From: an uncultured Bacteroidia bacterium
Lineage (GTDB): Bacteria; Bacteroidota; Bacteroidia; Bacteroidales; F082
Assembly (NCBI GenBank): GCA_902785755.1
Contig: CACZZO010000015.1
Coordinates: forward strand, 1 to 64,000
Length of the DNA stretch: 64,000 nucleotides
Direction: 5' to 3'
Within the stretch, counting starts at the first letter, position 1. Each line of letters begins with the position of its first letter. The translations under genes and the position numbers were made by a program. Of this stretch, positions 1-9,155 are shown in pieces. The notes below the pieces were generated by a model. The model saw nothing but the letters and a program-made list of their open reading frames with translations, was not told the DNA's origin and searched no databases.

Positions 1-3000
1 GCCGTTCTGGGCACTGATCTTGATCACACTGTTGGGCAACGCGGCCACCAAGGCAGCCTTCAAATCGTTCAACGTCACCTCAACACTCGTCGAAAACCAA
101 TTCTTACCGCTCGACAACGCTATCGCCTGAGTAACAGTAGTAGGCTCCTCATCCTTCACATAAAGATACACAGGTGACTGGCTGGCTGAAGCATAGCAGG
201 AGAAAAGTGCGTTGCTTCCGCTACCATTAAACTGCATCACATTACGGTTGCTGCTGTTTGATGCAGCAATGGAGAACATACCTTGCTCATCAATGTTGAT
301 GGCCCAATCGCCATTGTGAAGCGTATCAAGTTCTTGTTCTGTTTTCAGATAATTATTACTTGGGCCTGCAGCATAAAGATAGCCAGGAGTTCTATCGTCA
401 TAGATGGAATAGAAGCCGTCACCTATATCGGTAATGACAAATTCATAAACATCTTCGCTATCTACAGTGGCAGTAGTGCCGTCAACGCTGATGGCAACTC
501 CCCCTCGGTTGTTAGTTCTCTGCTCGCCCATAGCAAAATAATTAGCCACACTATCAATCACCTTACTTCCAACGATGATGTAAGTCTTGCCCGATTCGAT
601 GGTGGTGGCCAAAGTGTAGGTGGCAGGCTCAAACGGAACCACTGGCGCAGCAGTGGCACTGACAGTAACATTATGGGCTGGCATGACGAAAGTGTACGTC
701 AAATCTTCGGCAATATCGTTCACATGTTCCGTTCCATCCACCATAAGTGATTGGATTTCATAACCCTCATTGGCCGAAACGCTCAGCATCACATTCTTGC
801 CTTCGGCCACTTGAATCGTGCCGGCACCTTCCATTGGCTCAGTAAGTTCATCGTCAACGAATGTGAAGATTTCAAGGTTCTCAAAAGGCTCAACTGTCAA
901 ATCGTAGGTCTCAATGACAGGGCCGCCGCCGAATTCATAAAGATGGATGTTGCCCAAAGCGACATTTCCGCCCACCTTTTCGGTGTAGATCCACTTGATA
1001 TAACGGACGTTCTCGCCCAAGTTGTCGAACTCCTCGCCATGAGTTGCACCAAGCTCGGTATAAGTTTCCAAATCGGTGTAGGTCACGCCGTCCTCAGAAG
1101 TCTGCACTTTGAAGGTACCATTTGAGAAGTTATTTCCCTTGATGTCGAAAGTAAGGGTGCCAGGGACTTCTTGGAATTGAAGCAGCAACCAGTCGCCAGT
1201 ATGGTCAAATCTCAGCTTTGGTGAGTTGTTATAGTCGGTGCCCAAACCTTCCTGATACAAACCGTCGATAGTATCAATGGCAGCTTTGCCACCATCGAAC
1301 TCGAAGGGCAGTGTTGCATAGGTAGGAGCAACATATTCAGCTTGGTTGACAGTGACAAGATTGGAATAGACCTTATTGTTCTCTGCATCGAATGCATAAA
1401 CCTTGAAGTAAGCTGTGCGAGCTTCGCCATCGTTGTTCGTAGCAACACAGCGTACCACATAACCTTCTTCATTTGTTCCAGTAACGCCCACAATAAGCCA
1501 ATCAGTAGGCATTGTTGTTTCGTTGCCTTGGTTGTCATAGAACTGAACAGTGAAGCTCTGGTAGTTTGTCACTACGATGTTTTCGTAAGCTATCGTCAGA
1601 TTTTCCGTTTGGAAACCATTCGTTCCAGTTGCAGCAAAATTGATTGTGTATGGATTGACGGAGATGAAAGGTATGTCGGGATGCGTCAAAGAAACCAGTT
1701 GGCAGCCTTGGGCAAATTCGTATATTCCATCGGTAGCGTAATAGGTCAAATTACCATAGACCACCACAACATCACCAATGGCGACATTGGCGGCTTCTTC
1801 GCCACCGCAACGGTAGGCTTGCAAGAAAACTTCATCGCCCGCTTCATCCACCATATTGAAGGTGACATTGCCATAAGTGGAGTTATAAGGGGTCGGAATT
1901 TCCGAAACGATACCTGTGGCATATACGCCTTGCGTTCCCATTCCAGCATCGATAGCAGCCCGGGCTTGGGCAACGGTGTAAGGATTAGTCTCAGAACCAG
2001 GGGAATTGGGGTTAGAAGCCTGTGTCACAGTAACATTCTTGCTAATGGTTTGGTCTGAATTGTAAGTGTAGATAAGGGTAACTGTTGCAGTGCGCTCTAC
2101 ATCACCGTTCATTGAGCAAGTGAAAGGAACCGTTGCGCCGATAGTGCCGATGGTAAGCCATTCGGCTTCAGTAGTAGCGCTCAGCACACCTCCCTCAGCA
2201 GGGTTGTTGATGGTGTATTCGATAGCACCGTTTGTAGCATTGTAGGCGATTTCAACATTACCAGCGGTGATGGAAGGAACTGGGGTGCCGTCCACAGACC
2301 ATGTAATGTCTATTTCATCCAAATACATGGCACCACTTGCGGAGCGGAGACCTATGAAAGCGTAATTTCCATTGATGTTCAACGCTGTGTTTGTGCCTTT
2401 AACTATAGTGCCGAGCAATTCTCCAGCATTGTCACCATACAAATCGGTGGCAGCGGAATAAGACGAATTGCTGCCATACACATTCAATGTACGGCCTATT
2501 GCTGTGTTGTCATTCCAACTAACGGCCACTTTTGTAACATTGCCAATGGAGGTAGTGGTAACAATACCAGAATTGTTGTTGTTGCTTCTGAGTTGGATGG
2601 ACTGATAAGTGCCACTTGATTGGCCTGCATACTCCGCGCCTGAAGGAGCTTGATAAGTCCAATCGGTGTAGCTGTTTGGTGAACCCGTGGCAACCCAGTT
2701 CAAAACATCAACAACACCATCACCACTCGGAGTGTCTTCAATCCAAATGGCATACAATTGGAGATTGGCTTGGATGTTCTCTATCACATCGCCTGCATCG
2801 TATGGGTCGCCGTCGCCATCGGCTTGGGTATTCCACTCACTGAAGGTGTGACCATCATAATTGAAGGTGTTGGCGGGACGCAAGGTAACATTGGCACCTT
2901 CGACGTAGGTGTCTACAACGGGATTCACACCTGCAACATTGGCGTTATAGGTGACGGTGTAGGTAGTCGTAGGAGTGCCGCCTTCCGGGGTCTTCACCAC

Positions 3001-3531
3001 CAAGGAGAAATCGTCAACACGGGTATTTGAGTTAGTAGAATTAGTAATTACCAAAGTAATTTGGGTTGCTCCACCCGTTGTAATGGTGAATGTCTTTGTT
3101 GAAGCTCTGCTCGTTTCTTCGGTAATCGTGACACCTTCAGTGGTGCTTGATACTGCATTGTTGTTGTTGTTGGTCTTGTAGCTCAGTGTCAATTCTACGG
3201 CATTGCCAGTTGGAATACCAGCGATAGTCCATGTGCCACCACCTTTGGCCACTAACAACTCAGGAGATGTGCCACCAGCGAGGGCAGCTTCATAAATCTT
3301 GGTAGTTCCGCCACCGTCAGTAACGGAGTAGGTAACCGTACCATTGCCATAGATGGTTGTTCCCTCATCGTCAGTAACGACTCCATTCGGGACATCATTA
3401 GCGACATAACCGCTAAAGTCTTCAGCCCATAGGATTGTACCCACAGGGGCTTGTCCCCGCATCCCCAAGGGGACGGCGAGGAACGCAAGCAGCACTAAGG
3501 CCGCTGTTAGAAAAATAAATTTCCTTCTCAT
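1..3531 (-). CDS. Large secreted multidomain surface protein (C-terminus cut by window start)
   Basis: The frame starts at ATG 3531 and stays open for all 1177 codons to base 1, so the stop lies outside the window. Residues 1-28 form a signal peptide (MRRKFIFLTAALVLLAFLAV, then GMRGQA). I see these modules: an InlB/Listeria-Bacteroides type repeat at about 190-250 (TYTVTYNANVAGVN, then a LYAIW ending); a discoidin-like jelly-roll region at about 275-400; a BACON-like segment at about 415-500; an OB-fold module at about 515-610 (NPYTVAQARAAIDAG); and a second BACON-like stretch. Near the end comes a segment beginning ALSSGKNWFSTSVEVTLNDL, as in large Bacteroidota surface proteins that finish in a sorting domain. 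It is probably exported and surface-attached or T9SS-secreted. No catalytic domain is visible, so binding or adhesion is inferred. A -7 box lies at 3632-3639. Confidence 0.85.
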   Translation of the reverse strand, partial: MRRKFIFLTAALVLLAFLAVPLGMRGQAPVGTILWAEDFSGYVANDVPNGVVTDDEGTTIYGNGTVTYSVTDGGGTTKIYEAALAGGTSPELLVAKGGGTWTIAGIPTGNAVELTLSYKTNNNNNAVSSTTEGVTITEETSRASTKTFTITTGGATQITLVITNSTNSNTRVDDFSLVVKTPEGGTPTTTYTVTYNANVAGVNPVVDTYVEGANVTLRPANTFNYDGHTFSEWNTQADGDGDPYDAGDVIENIQANLQLYAIWIEDTPSGDGVVDVLNWVATGSPNSYTDWTYQAPSGAEYAGQSSGTYQSIQLRSNNNNSGIVTTTSIGNVTKVAVSWNDNTAIGRTLNVYGSNSSYSAATDLYGDNAGELLGTIVKGTNTALNINGNYAFIGLRSASGAMYLDEIDITWSVDGTPVPSITAGNVEIAYNATNGAIEYTINNPAEGGVLSATTEAEWLTIGTIGATVPFTCSMNGDVERTATVTLIYTYNSDQTISKNVTVTQASNPNSPGSETNPYTVAQARAAIDAGMGTQGVYATGIVSEIPTPYNSTYGNVTFNMVDEAGDEVFLQAYRCGGEEAANVAIGDVVVVYGNLTYYATDGIYEFAQGCQLVSLTHPDIPFISVNPYTINFAATGTNGFQTENLTIAYENIVVTNYQSFTVQFYDNQGNETTMPTDWLIVGVTGTNEEGYVVRCVATNNDGEARTAYFKVYAFDAENNKVYSNLVTVNQAEYVAPTYATLPFEFDGGKAAIDTIDGLYQEGLGTDYNNSPKLRFDHTGDWLLLQFQEVPGTLTFDIKGNNFSNGTFKVQTSEDGVTYTDLETYTELGATHGEEFDNLGENVRYIKWIYTEKVGGNVALGNIHLYEFGGGPVIETYDLTVEPFENLEIFTFVDDELTEPMEGAGTIQVAEGKNVMLSVSANEGYEIQSLMVDGTEHVNDIAEDLTYTFVMPAHNVTVSATAAPVVPFEPATYTLATTIESGKTYIIVGSKVIDSVANYFAMGEQRTNNRGGVAISVDGTTATVDSEDVYEFVITDIGDGFYSIYDDRTPGYLYAAGPSNNYLKTEQELDTLHNGDWAINIDEQGMFSIAASNSSNRNVMQFNGSGSNALFSCYASASQSPVYLYVKDEEPTTVTQAIALSSGKNWFSTSVEVTLNDLKAALVAALPNSVIKISAQNG

Positions 3532-3631
3532 AATTGTTTGAATTTTAATTGATTGATATTATTCTGCTTTGCTTTCATTTCTTTTGCCATTGGCCATACC
3601 GCATAATACGCGACACACTTCTTTTACTTTG

Positions 3632-3639
3632 CAAAGATA
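3632..3639 (-). promoter_or_regulatory. Predicted -7 promoter box for the large surface protein
   Basis: On the minus strand this reads TATCTTTG, matching the Bacteroidota -7 consensus TAnnTTTG. It lies about 100 bases upstream of the ATG at 3531. No convincing -33 TTTG is seen at the usual spacing. Confidence 0.45.
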
Positions 3640-3710
3640 CTGAATATCATCGTAACTTGTATGCCAAACACCCACTTTTTTTCAACAAAAACTTGTTCAT
3701 TGGACATAAA

Positions 3711-3736
3711 AAAAGCCACCCTTGCGAGTGGCTTTT
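3711..3736 (-). terminator. Rho-independent terminator after the fimbrillin-like lipoprotein
   Basis: A 9-bp perfect stem (AAAAGCCAC / GTGGCTTTT) with an 8-base loop is followed, in the minus-strand direction, by a run of T. It lies 34 bases past the lipoprotein stop at 3770. Confidence 0.75.
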
Positions 3737-3769
3737 AGGATTGGGGCTAATACCCTTAAACATTATTCC

Positions 3770-4651
3770 TTATTTAGTAGGGAAAGGATTGATGATGTCA
3801 ATTGCGTACATTGCTCTGACATGACCGCCATTAATTGTGTTTATGTCAATCTTATCCGAAACAACGGTATACTCTTGATCATTATCCCTAACAACAGTCA
3901 TAGTGAAACCCTGGGAAAAAACTCCACCAAGGACAACAATGTCAAAGTCTTTACTTGAATCTACGTCATCAGGCAAACTAGTATTTCCACATTGAAGAAC
4001 GACCTTGTTGGCATTCTGCGCAGGAGCATTGACAGTCTTGGAACGCTCTACATTGTCATAGACCAATGTACCATTCACCACATCATTTTCAGAAGCTGAT
4101 TCGATTTCAATTCTTTTCACATTAAATGGAGTCTCATCAGTACTAAACAATGCAATACGCAACACGCCAGCATCGCTGGAGAACGTGAAGTTACCAGTAG
4201 TATCGTTGGTGGCATGCATCGGGTAAAGATCAGTCATAATACGACCTTGAGAGCGAGGAACATAAGTCTGCTCGTACGGAATAGTATTCATCGTAACAGT
4301 TCCATTCATGAGATCATACGATTGAACTGGATAGAAAGCCGTGTATTTGCCAGCTTCATGGATTTTGGCCAAGAAAGTGCCATCACCAGTAAATGTCGCT
4401 ACCCTACCATTCTCAGTAAGAGTGGCCACGAAAGGATCGGTGGTATTGCCGTTTTCATCAAACACTTGGATTTCATCACCTTCAACCCAAACCACAGCAT
4501 TCGCTGTATTAATATTTGTTCTCTCATCGGCAACAGGTTGAGTGATGGTGGCCTTGAAGGTCACTTTGTTGGTGTTATCATTCTTCTTGCACGAAGTGAA
4601 GGCAAGAGCTACAAGGGCGCAGAGACCCAACATTCTAACAACTTTTTTCAT
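3770..4651 (-). CDS. Fimbrillin-like lipoprotein
   Basis: A 293-residue lipoprotein with a lipobox near residue 20 (ALAFTSCKK). The mature start (VTFKATITQPVADERTN) and the following WVEGDEIQVFDENG resemble the N-terminal beta-sandwich of Bacteroidales fimbrillin/Mfa-type proteins: strand, then a W..GD.I.V pattern, then a YTAFYP segment. No enzymatic motif is visible. It probably sits on the cell surface as a stalk subunit or adhesin, but the family call is from pattern only. It follows a 48-residue peptide gene by 30 bases, probably in one transcript, and ends before a strong hairpin. Another unclassified Bacteroidota lipoprotein is the alternative. Confidence 0.6.
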   Translation of the reverse strand: MKKVVRMLGLCALVALAFTSCKKNDNTNKVTFKATITQPVADERTNINTANAVVWVEGDEIQVFDENGNTTDPFVATLTENGRVATFTGDGTFLAKIHEAGKYTAFYPVQSYDLMNGTVTMNTIPYEQTYVPRSQGRIMTDLYPMHATNDTTGNFTFSSDAGVLRIALFSTDETPFNVKRIEIESASENDVVNGTLVYDNVERSKTVNAPAQNANKVVLQCGNTSLPDDVDSSKDFDIVVLGGVFSQGFTMTVVRDNDQEYTVVSDKIDINTINGGHVRAMYAIDIINPFPTK

Positions 4652-4681
4652 TTTTTTTTAATTTTTTTAGTTAGACAATAA

Positions 4682-4828
4682 TTACCATGTACCTCCATCA
4701 ACCTCCAACATCACACCCGTGTTTCCGCCGAAATCTTCCGGCCCTGGTACCGATGAGCACAAGATGCCTTGCATCTCCATTGTGATAAGCTCTACTTTGG
4801 GAGCTTCGTACATTTTGTTTTGTTTCAT
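4682..4828 (-). CDS. Small 48-residue peptide gene upstream of the lipoprotein
   Basis: The frame from ATG 4828 to TAA encodes 48 residues starting MKQNKMYEAPKVELITMEMQ and ending EVDGGTW. Short peptides of this style (basic N-terminus, Y.AP.VE.. core, Gly-rich tail) are common beside surface-protein genes in Bacteroidales; I know no function for them. It lacks a signal peptide or membrane segment. A -7 box at 4918-4925 and the 30-base gap to the lipoprotein suggest it is the first gene of a two-gene operon. It has a single cysteine in the ILCSSVPGPE stretch. Confidence 0.55.
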   Translation of the reverse strand: MKQNKMYEAPKVELITMEMQGILCSSVPGPEDFGGNTGVMLEVDGGTW

Positions 4829-4917
4829 TTTGTAGTTGTTTTAATTATTAATAATTAAGTGATTAAATCTCAATTTGTTAAAGCGCAAGTCCTATTATTC
4901 CTTGCACTTTTACGCTG

Positions 4918-4925
4918 CAAAAATA
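4918..4925 (-). promoter_or_regulatory. Predicted -7 box for the peptide-lipoprotein operon
   Basis: The minus strand reads TATTTTTG followed by C, a perfect TAnnTTTG. It lies about 90 bases upstream of ATG 4828, and the leader between is AT-rich. Confidence 0.5.
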
Positions 4926-4955
4926 AGAATATTTTCATTAGGTGGAACATTTTTT

Positions 4956-5309
4956 CTACTTTTTTTCAGTTTTTTTTTGCCGCTCGGCCAAGGCCTTGTC
5001 CAAATCGAGGAGGAAATTGCGGGTCTTGTCAAAGGTTTCGAGGAGGATGACGCGCTCCTCGTAGTCGCTGAAGCGTTCCTTGAGGGCTTGCTTGGCGCCG
5101 GCAAGGGTGTAGCCCTTCACCTTCAGCAGTTGGTAGATGACATGCACATAGCGCACGTCGCGCTCGGTGAAGAGGCGGTTGCCCTTCTTGCTCTTGCGCG
5201 GGCGCAACACGTCAAACTCCTTCTCCCAATAGCGAATCATCGAGGTGTTTACGCCAAACATGGCCGCCACTTCGCCTATCGAGTAATAGTATTTTCCGTT
5301 GGTATCCAT
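4956..5309 (-). CDS. MerR-family transcriptional regulator
   Basis: 117 residues. The N-terminal winged helix-turn-helix is clear: YYSIGEVAAMFGVNTSMIRY, then WEKEFDVLRP and GNRLFTERDVRYVHVIYQLL, with the usual RYWE signature of MerR proteins. The C-terminal part is a short helical dimerisation segment (about 75-117) ending in a Lys/Glu-rich tail. There are no cysteines for metal binding and no effector domain, so the signal it senses is unknown. It lies 38 bases downstream of the M23 peptidase gene and is probably co-transcribed with it. Confidence 0.88.
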   Translation of the reverse strand: MDTNGKYYYSIGEVAAMFGVNTSMIRYWEKEFDVLRPRKSKKGNRLFTERDVRYVHVIYQLLKVKGYTLAGAKQALKERFSDYEERVILLETFDKTRNFLLDLDKALAERQKKTEKK

Positions 5310-5347
5310 TTCGCTTTTAATACCTTATTAATTAATAGCCACAAAAC

Positions 5348-6322
5348 TCAATCCATCGTTTGCACGGGCAAGGTGGAGCGTTGCAGCATCGCGTCGTACT
5401 GGTCGGGGGTGAGGTCGTTATAGAAGAAATTAATCGGGTTGATGGGGACATCGTTCTTGCGCACTTCGTAGTGAAGGTGTACGCCCGTGGTCTTGCCCGT
5501 GTCGCCCACAAATCCGATGAGTTGTCCGCGCTTCACCTTTTGTCCTTTGCGCACCGCCGCATTTTGGAGGTGGGCATAGCGGGTGGAATAGCCAAAACCG
5601 TGGTCGATGGTGACCATGTTGCCGTAGCCCCAAAGCGAGCGTTCAATGTCGGCCACCATGCCGTCACCCGTGGCGTAGACCTCGGTGCCCATGGGGGCGG
5701 AGAAGTCCATGCCCGTGTGGAATTTCGCCACCTTGTAAATCGGGTCGGGACGGTGGCCGAAGTCGGAAGAAATGTATTTGAGTTCGGTCACTTTCAGGGG
5801 GCAGATGGCCGGGATGTGGGCCAGCATGTCCGACTTGTTGCGGGCAAGTGCAAACAGCGAGTCGTAGGAAACCGACTGGTGATAGAGGCGGTTGGCCAAC
5901 ACATCCAACTTGCGTGCCGCGCTGAGCACTTGGTCGGAATTGCGGTAGCCCATCAGTTTGGCGTAGCGGTCGGCATCGGCGAATCCAGAGGTGCGTATTG
6001 CATTGGGGATAGGGTCGGCCTCGAACATCATGCGATAGAGGTTGTTGTCGCGCTGCTCCATGTCGGTCATCAGGATTTCCATGTTGTCTAAGCGGTCGTT
6101 CAAGATTTCGTACTGCAACTTCATGTATTCCAATTCTCGTGCCTGCATCATTTCCTTCGGCGACCTGAAGAAGGTGAACAGCAGAATGGCGAACACGAAG
6201 GCGATGCCCAAAACGGCAAGGAAAATCAACAGCGCACGAAAGAAACGCCTTGATCTTGAAGTTTCCAACACCTCAAAACTTTGGGTCAACTGATTGAATA
6301 TGTAATGCTTCTGTTTTGCCAT
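5348..6322 (-). CDS. M23 family metallopeptidase (peptidoglycan DD-endopeptidase)
   Basis: 324 residues from ATG 6322 (MAKQKHYIFNQ). An in-frame upstream ATG at 6376 is less likely because the predicted -7 box lies at 6374-6381. The order is a cytoplasmic tail, one TM segment at about 26-50 (FFRALLIFLAVLGIAFVFAI), a coiled-coil region at about 55-110, then the M23/LytM domain at about 180-310. The zinc site is intact: HTGMDFSAP at the start of the domain and HLHYEV near its end. It should be membrane-anchored in the periplasm and either cut peptide crosslinks or support envelope growth and division. It is divergent from alaS and followed by the merR gene. Confidence 0.9.
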   Translation of the reverse strand: MAKQKHYIFNQLTQSFEVLETSRSRRFFRALLIFLAVLGIAFVFAILLFTFFRSPKEMMQARELEYMKLQYEILNDRLDNMEILMTDMEQRDNNLYRMMFEADPIPNAIRTSGFADADRYAKLMGYRNSDQVLSAARKLDVLANRLYHQSVSYDSLFALARNKSDMLAHIPAICPLKVTELKYISSDFGHRPDPIYKVAKFHTGMDFSAPMGTEVYATGDGMVADIERSLWGYGNMVTIDHGFGYSTRYAHLQNAAVRKGQKVKRGQLIGFVGDTGKTTGVHLHYEVRKNDVPINPINFFYNDLTPDQYDAMLQRSTLPVQTMD

Positions 6323-6368
6323 TAATCGACTTGATTTTGCGTAAAATAACGCTCGAGTCAAATTTCCA

Positions 6369-6401
6369 TTGCGCAAAATTACAGCTTTTTGCGTAACTTT
6401 G
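6369..6401. promoter_or_regulatory. Divergent promoter region between M23 peptidase and alaS
   Basis: Two near-consensus -7 boxes sit back to back. The minus-strand box TAATTTTG (6374-6381) faces the M23 gene; the plus-strand box TAACTTTG (6394-6401) faces alaS. A TTG at 6369-6371 is 22 bases before the alaS box and may serve as its -33. The two polymerases would compete for this short stretch. Confidence 0.5.
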
Positions 6402-6451
6402 CACGATTTTTTGAAGCATTTTTTAAAGCAGAATCATCTAATATATTGAAT

Positions 6452-9061
6452 ATGAACGCCTACGAAATCAGAAACAGCTTTTTGGACTTTTTCCGTTCCA
6501 AAGGCCATGAAATAGTGCCCTCGGCACCCATCGTCGTCAAGAACGACCCGACCTTGATGTTCACCAACGCCGGCATGAACCAGTTCAAGGACATCTTCCT
6601 CGGCAACCAACCCCAAAAGTGGAATCGCGCCGCCGACACGCAGAAATGCCTCCGCGTTTCGGGCAAACACAATGATTTGGAGGAAGTTGGCCACGACACC
6701 TACCACCACACCATGTTCGAGATGCTCGGCAACTGGAGCTTCGGCGACTACTTCAAGAAAGAGGCCATCGCCTACGCTTGGGAATACCTCACCGAGGTCG
6801 TCAAAATCGACAAGGACAGGCTTTATGTGACCGTTTTTGGCGGCGACGAAAAAGACGGACAACCCGCTGACATGGAGGCGTTTGGCTATTGGAAAGAACA
6901 CGTCAGCGAAGACCGTATCATCTACGGCAACAAGAAGGACAACTTCTGGGAAATGGGCGAAACCGGCCCTTGCGGTCCCTGCTCCGAAATCCACATCGAC
7001 CTGCGCGACGACGCTGCCCGCAAGCAAATCGCAGGCCGCGACTTGGTGAACAAGGACGATCCGCAAGTGATTGAAATATGGAACCTTGTGTTCATGCAAT
7101 ACAACCGCATGGCCGATGGCCACTTGGTGGAACTGCCCGCCAAGCACGTCGATACGGGCATGGGCTTCGAGCGCCTCGTGCGCGTGCTGCAAGGCAAGAC
7201 CTCCAACTACGACACCGACGTGTTCCAGCCGCTGATTCAAGAGATTGCGAAGATGTCGGGCATCGCCTACGGCAAGGCCGAAAAGACCGACGTGGCCATG
7301 CGCGTCATCGCCGACCACTGCCGCGCCGTGAGTTTCGCCATCGCCGACGGACAACTGCCGTCGAACAACGGGGCGGGTTATGTCATCCGCCGCGTGTTGC
7401 GTCGCGCCGTGCGCTATGGTTTCACTTTTTTGGGCTTCGAAGAGCCGTTTGTGTGCAAATTGTTGCCTGTTTTGGTGCAACAAATGGAGCACAACTTCCC
7501 CGAAATCAAGGCACAACAGGATTTGGTTGGCAAGGTCATCCGCGAGGAGGAAGCTGCTTTCCTGCGCACCTTGGCGCAAGGCATCAAGCGTTTCGAGGGC
7601 TATGTGGAACAACATAAGAATCAGGACATTGACGGCAACTTTGCCTTCGAATTGTTCGACACCTTCGGCTTCCCCATCGACCTTACCCAACTCATGGCCG
7701 CCGAAAAGGGCATCAACGTGGATATGGACGGCTTCAAGGCCAACCTCGAAGAGCAGAAAAACCGCTCGCGCAAGGCCGCCGAAAAAGCCAACGGCGACTG
7801 GGTGGTGGTGAACGAGAGCGAGCAACCCACCGAGTTTGTCGGCTACACCGAACTCACCTGCGAGAGCCACATATTGCGCTTCCGCGAGGTGGTCGCCAAG
7901 AAGCAGAAGCATTTTGAAATCGTGTTGGACAAGACCCCGTTCTACGCCGAAATGGGCGGCGAAGTGGGCGACACCGGCACCTTGACCTCCGAAAACGAGA
8001 CCATCCATATTATTAATACGGTGAAGGAGAACAACCTCGTCATCCACATCACCGAGCAACTGCCACAAAACCCCGAGGCGACTTTCACCGCTGCCATCGA
8101 CGCGACACGCCGTCAACGCATCGCCAACAACCACAGCGCAACGCATTTGATGCACAGTGCCTTGAAACAGGTTTTGGGCAGCCATGTCGAGCAAAAAGGC
8201 TCTTTTGTGGATGACCAACGCCTGCGTTTCGACTTCAGCCACTTCGCCAAGATGACCGATGAGGAAATCCGACAAGTGGAAAAGATCGTGAACCAGAAAA
8301 TCCGCGAGAACATCCCCAACGTGACCTACGCCGAACTCCCGATTGAGGAGGCCAAGGCCATGGGCGCGACCGCCCTGTTTGGCGAGAAATACGGCGACAC
8401 GGTGCGCGTGGTGGTGTTCGACAAGGACTACTCGATGGAGCTTTGCGGCGGCTGCCACACCTCAGCCACGGGCAACATCGGGATGTTCAAAATCGTTTCG
8501 GAAGGCGCCATTGCAGCGGGCATCCGCCGTATCGAGGCCATCACGGGCGAGGCTGTGGAGCAATACCTTGACGAGCAACTCGACCTCATCGGCAGGCTCA
8601 AGGAAATCGTAAAGTCGCCCGACTTGGTGAAAGGCGTGACCTCGCTCAGCGAACAAAACTCCGCCCTGAAGAAAGAAGTGGAACACCTCATGCAGGAGCA
8701 AGCCCGCACGATGGCCGAGAAACTGTTGGCCAACGCCACCGAGAAAGACGGTTGCAAGCTCATCACCGACACGCTTTGCTGTCCCGGCGACCAGCTGCGC
8801 AACATCGCCACGATGCTCAAGCAGATGAACGAGAACGCGATTGCCATCCTCGGCTCCGTCACAGAAGGCAAGCCCGCACTCTGCCTCCTCTTGCCCGAAG
8901 CCTTCGCCAACGAGAAAGACCTCGACGCCACCAAGCTCATCCGCGAAGTGGCCAAGGAAATCCAAGGCGGCGGCGGCGGCCAGAAGACGCTCTGCGTGGC
9001 CGGCGGACGCAATGCCGATGGGTTGCAGAAGGCGATGGAGATGCTGAGGGAGAGGATATAA
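6452..9061 (+). CDS. alaS: Alanine--tRNA ligase
   Basis: 869 residues from ATG 6452 (MNAYEIRNSFLDFFRSKGHE); the frame is open further upstream, but the -7 box at 6394-6401 and the family's usual N-terminus fix this start. The class II catalytic core is at about 1-240 (NDPTLMFTNAGMNQFKD; GPCGPCSEIHID). A tRNA-recognition region follows, then the editing domain with NNHSATHLMHSAL and the zinc-binding CGGCHTSATG, then the C-Ala region ending in GGGGGQKTLCVAGG. It charges tRNA-Ala in the cytoplasm and clears mischarged Ser and Gly. Length and motifs are all normal. Confidence 0.97.
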   Translation: MNAYEIRNSFLDFFRSKGHEIVPSAPIVVKNDPTLMFTNAGMNQFKDIFLGNQPQKWNRAADTQKCLRVSGKHNDLEEVGHDTYHHTMFEMLGNWSFGDYFKKEAIAYAWEYLTEVVKIDKDRLYVTVFGGDEKDGQPADMEAFGYWKEHVSEDRIIYGNKKDNFWEMGETGPCGPCSEIHIDLRDDAARKQIAGRDLVNKDDPQVIEIWNLVFMQYNRMADGHLVELPAKHVDTGMGFERLVRVLQGKTSNYDTDVFQPLIQEIAKMSGIAYGKAEKTDVAMRVIADHCRAVSFAIADGQLPSNNGAGYVIRRVLRRAVRYGFTFLGFEEPFVCKLLPVLVQQMEHNFPEIKAQQDLVGKVIREEEAAFLRTLAQGIKRFEGYVEQHKNQDIDGNFAFELFDTFGFPIDLTQLMAAEKGINVDMDGFKANLEEQKNRSRKAAEKANGDWVVVNESEQPTEFVGYTELTCESHILRFREVVAKKQKHFEIVLDKTPFYAEMGGEVGDTGTLTSENETIHIINTVKENNLVIHITEQLPQNPEATFTAAIDATRRQRIANNHSATHLMHSALKQVLGSHVEQKGSFVDDQRLRFDFSHFAKMTDEEIRQVEKIVNQKIRENIPNVTYAELPIEEAKAMGATALFGEKYGDTVRVVVFDKDYSMELCGGCHTSATGNIGMFKIVSEGAIAAGIRRIEAITGEAVEQYLDEQLDLIGRLKEIVKSPDLVKGVTSLSEQNSALKKEVEHLMQEQARTMAEKLLANATEKDGCKLITDTLCCPGDQLRNIATMLKQMNENAIAILGSVTEGKPALCLLLPEAFANEKDLDATKLIREVAKEIQGGGGGQKTLCVAGGRNADGLQKAMEMLRERI

Positions 9062-9089
9062 AACCCGACATTGCATATCGGGGTATGTT

Positions 9090-9116
9090 AGGGTCGTCCT
9101 TTCAGGACTCTACCCT
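9090..9116. terminator. Possible bidirectional hairpin between convergent alaS and res
   Basis: AGGGT..GTCCT-TTC-AGGAC..ACCCT forms a bulged stem in the 94-base gap between the two convergent genes. There is no strong T-tract, so termination is only a suggestion. Confidence 0.35.
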
Positions 9117-9155
9117 CTCCACTGTTTTATAACATTAAGTATGGTGTACCAACAA

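Noticed and set aside
6434..8458. Open frame of 674 codons antisense to alaS
   Set aside because: It mirrors the codon structure of alaS, which has every family motif. The antisense protein is a low-complexity Val/His/Leu-rich shadow with no recognisable domain.
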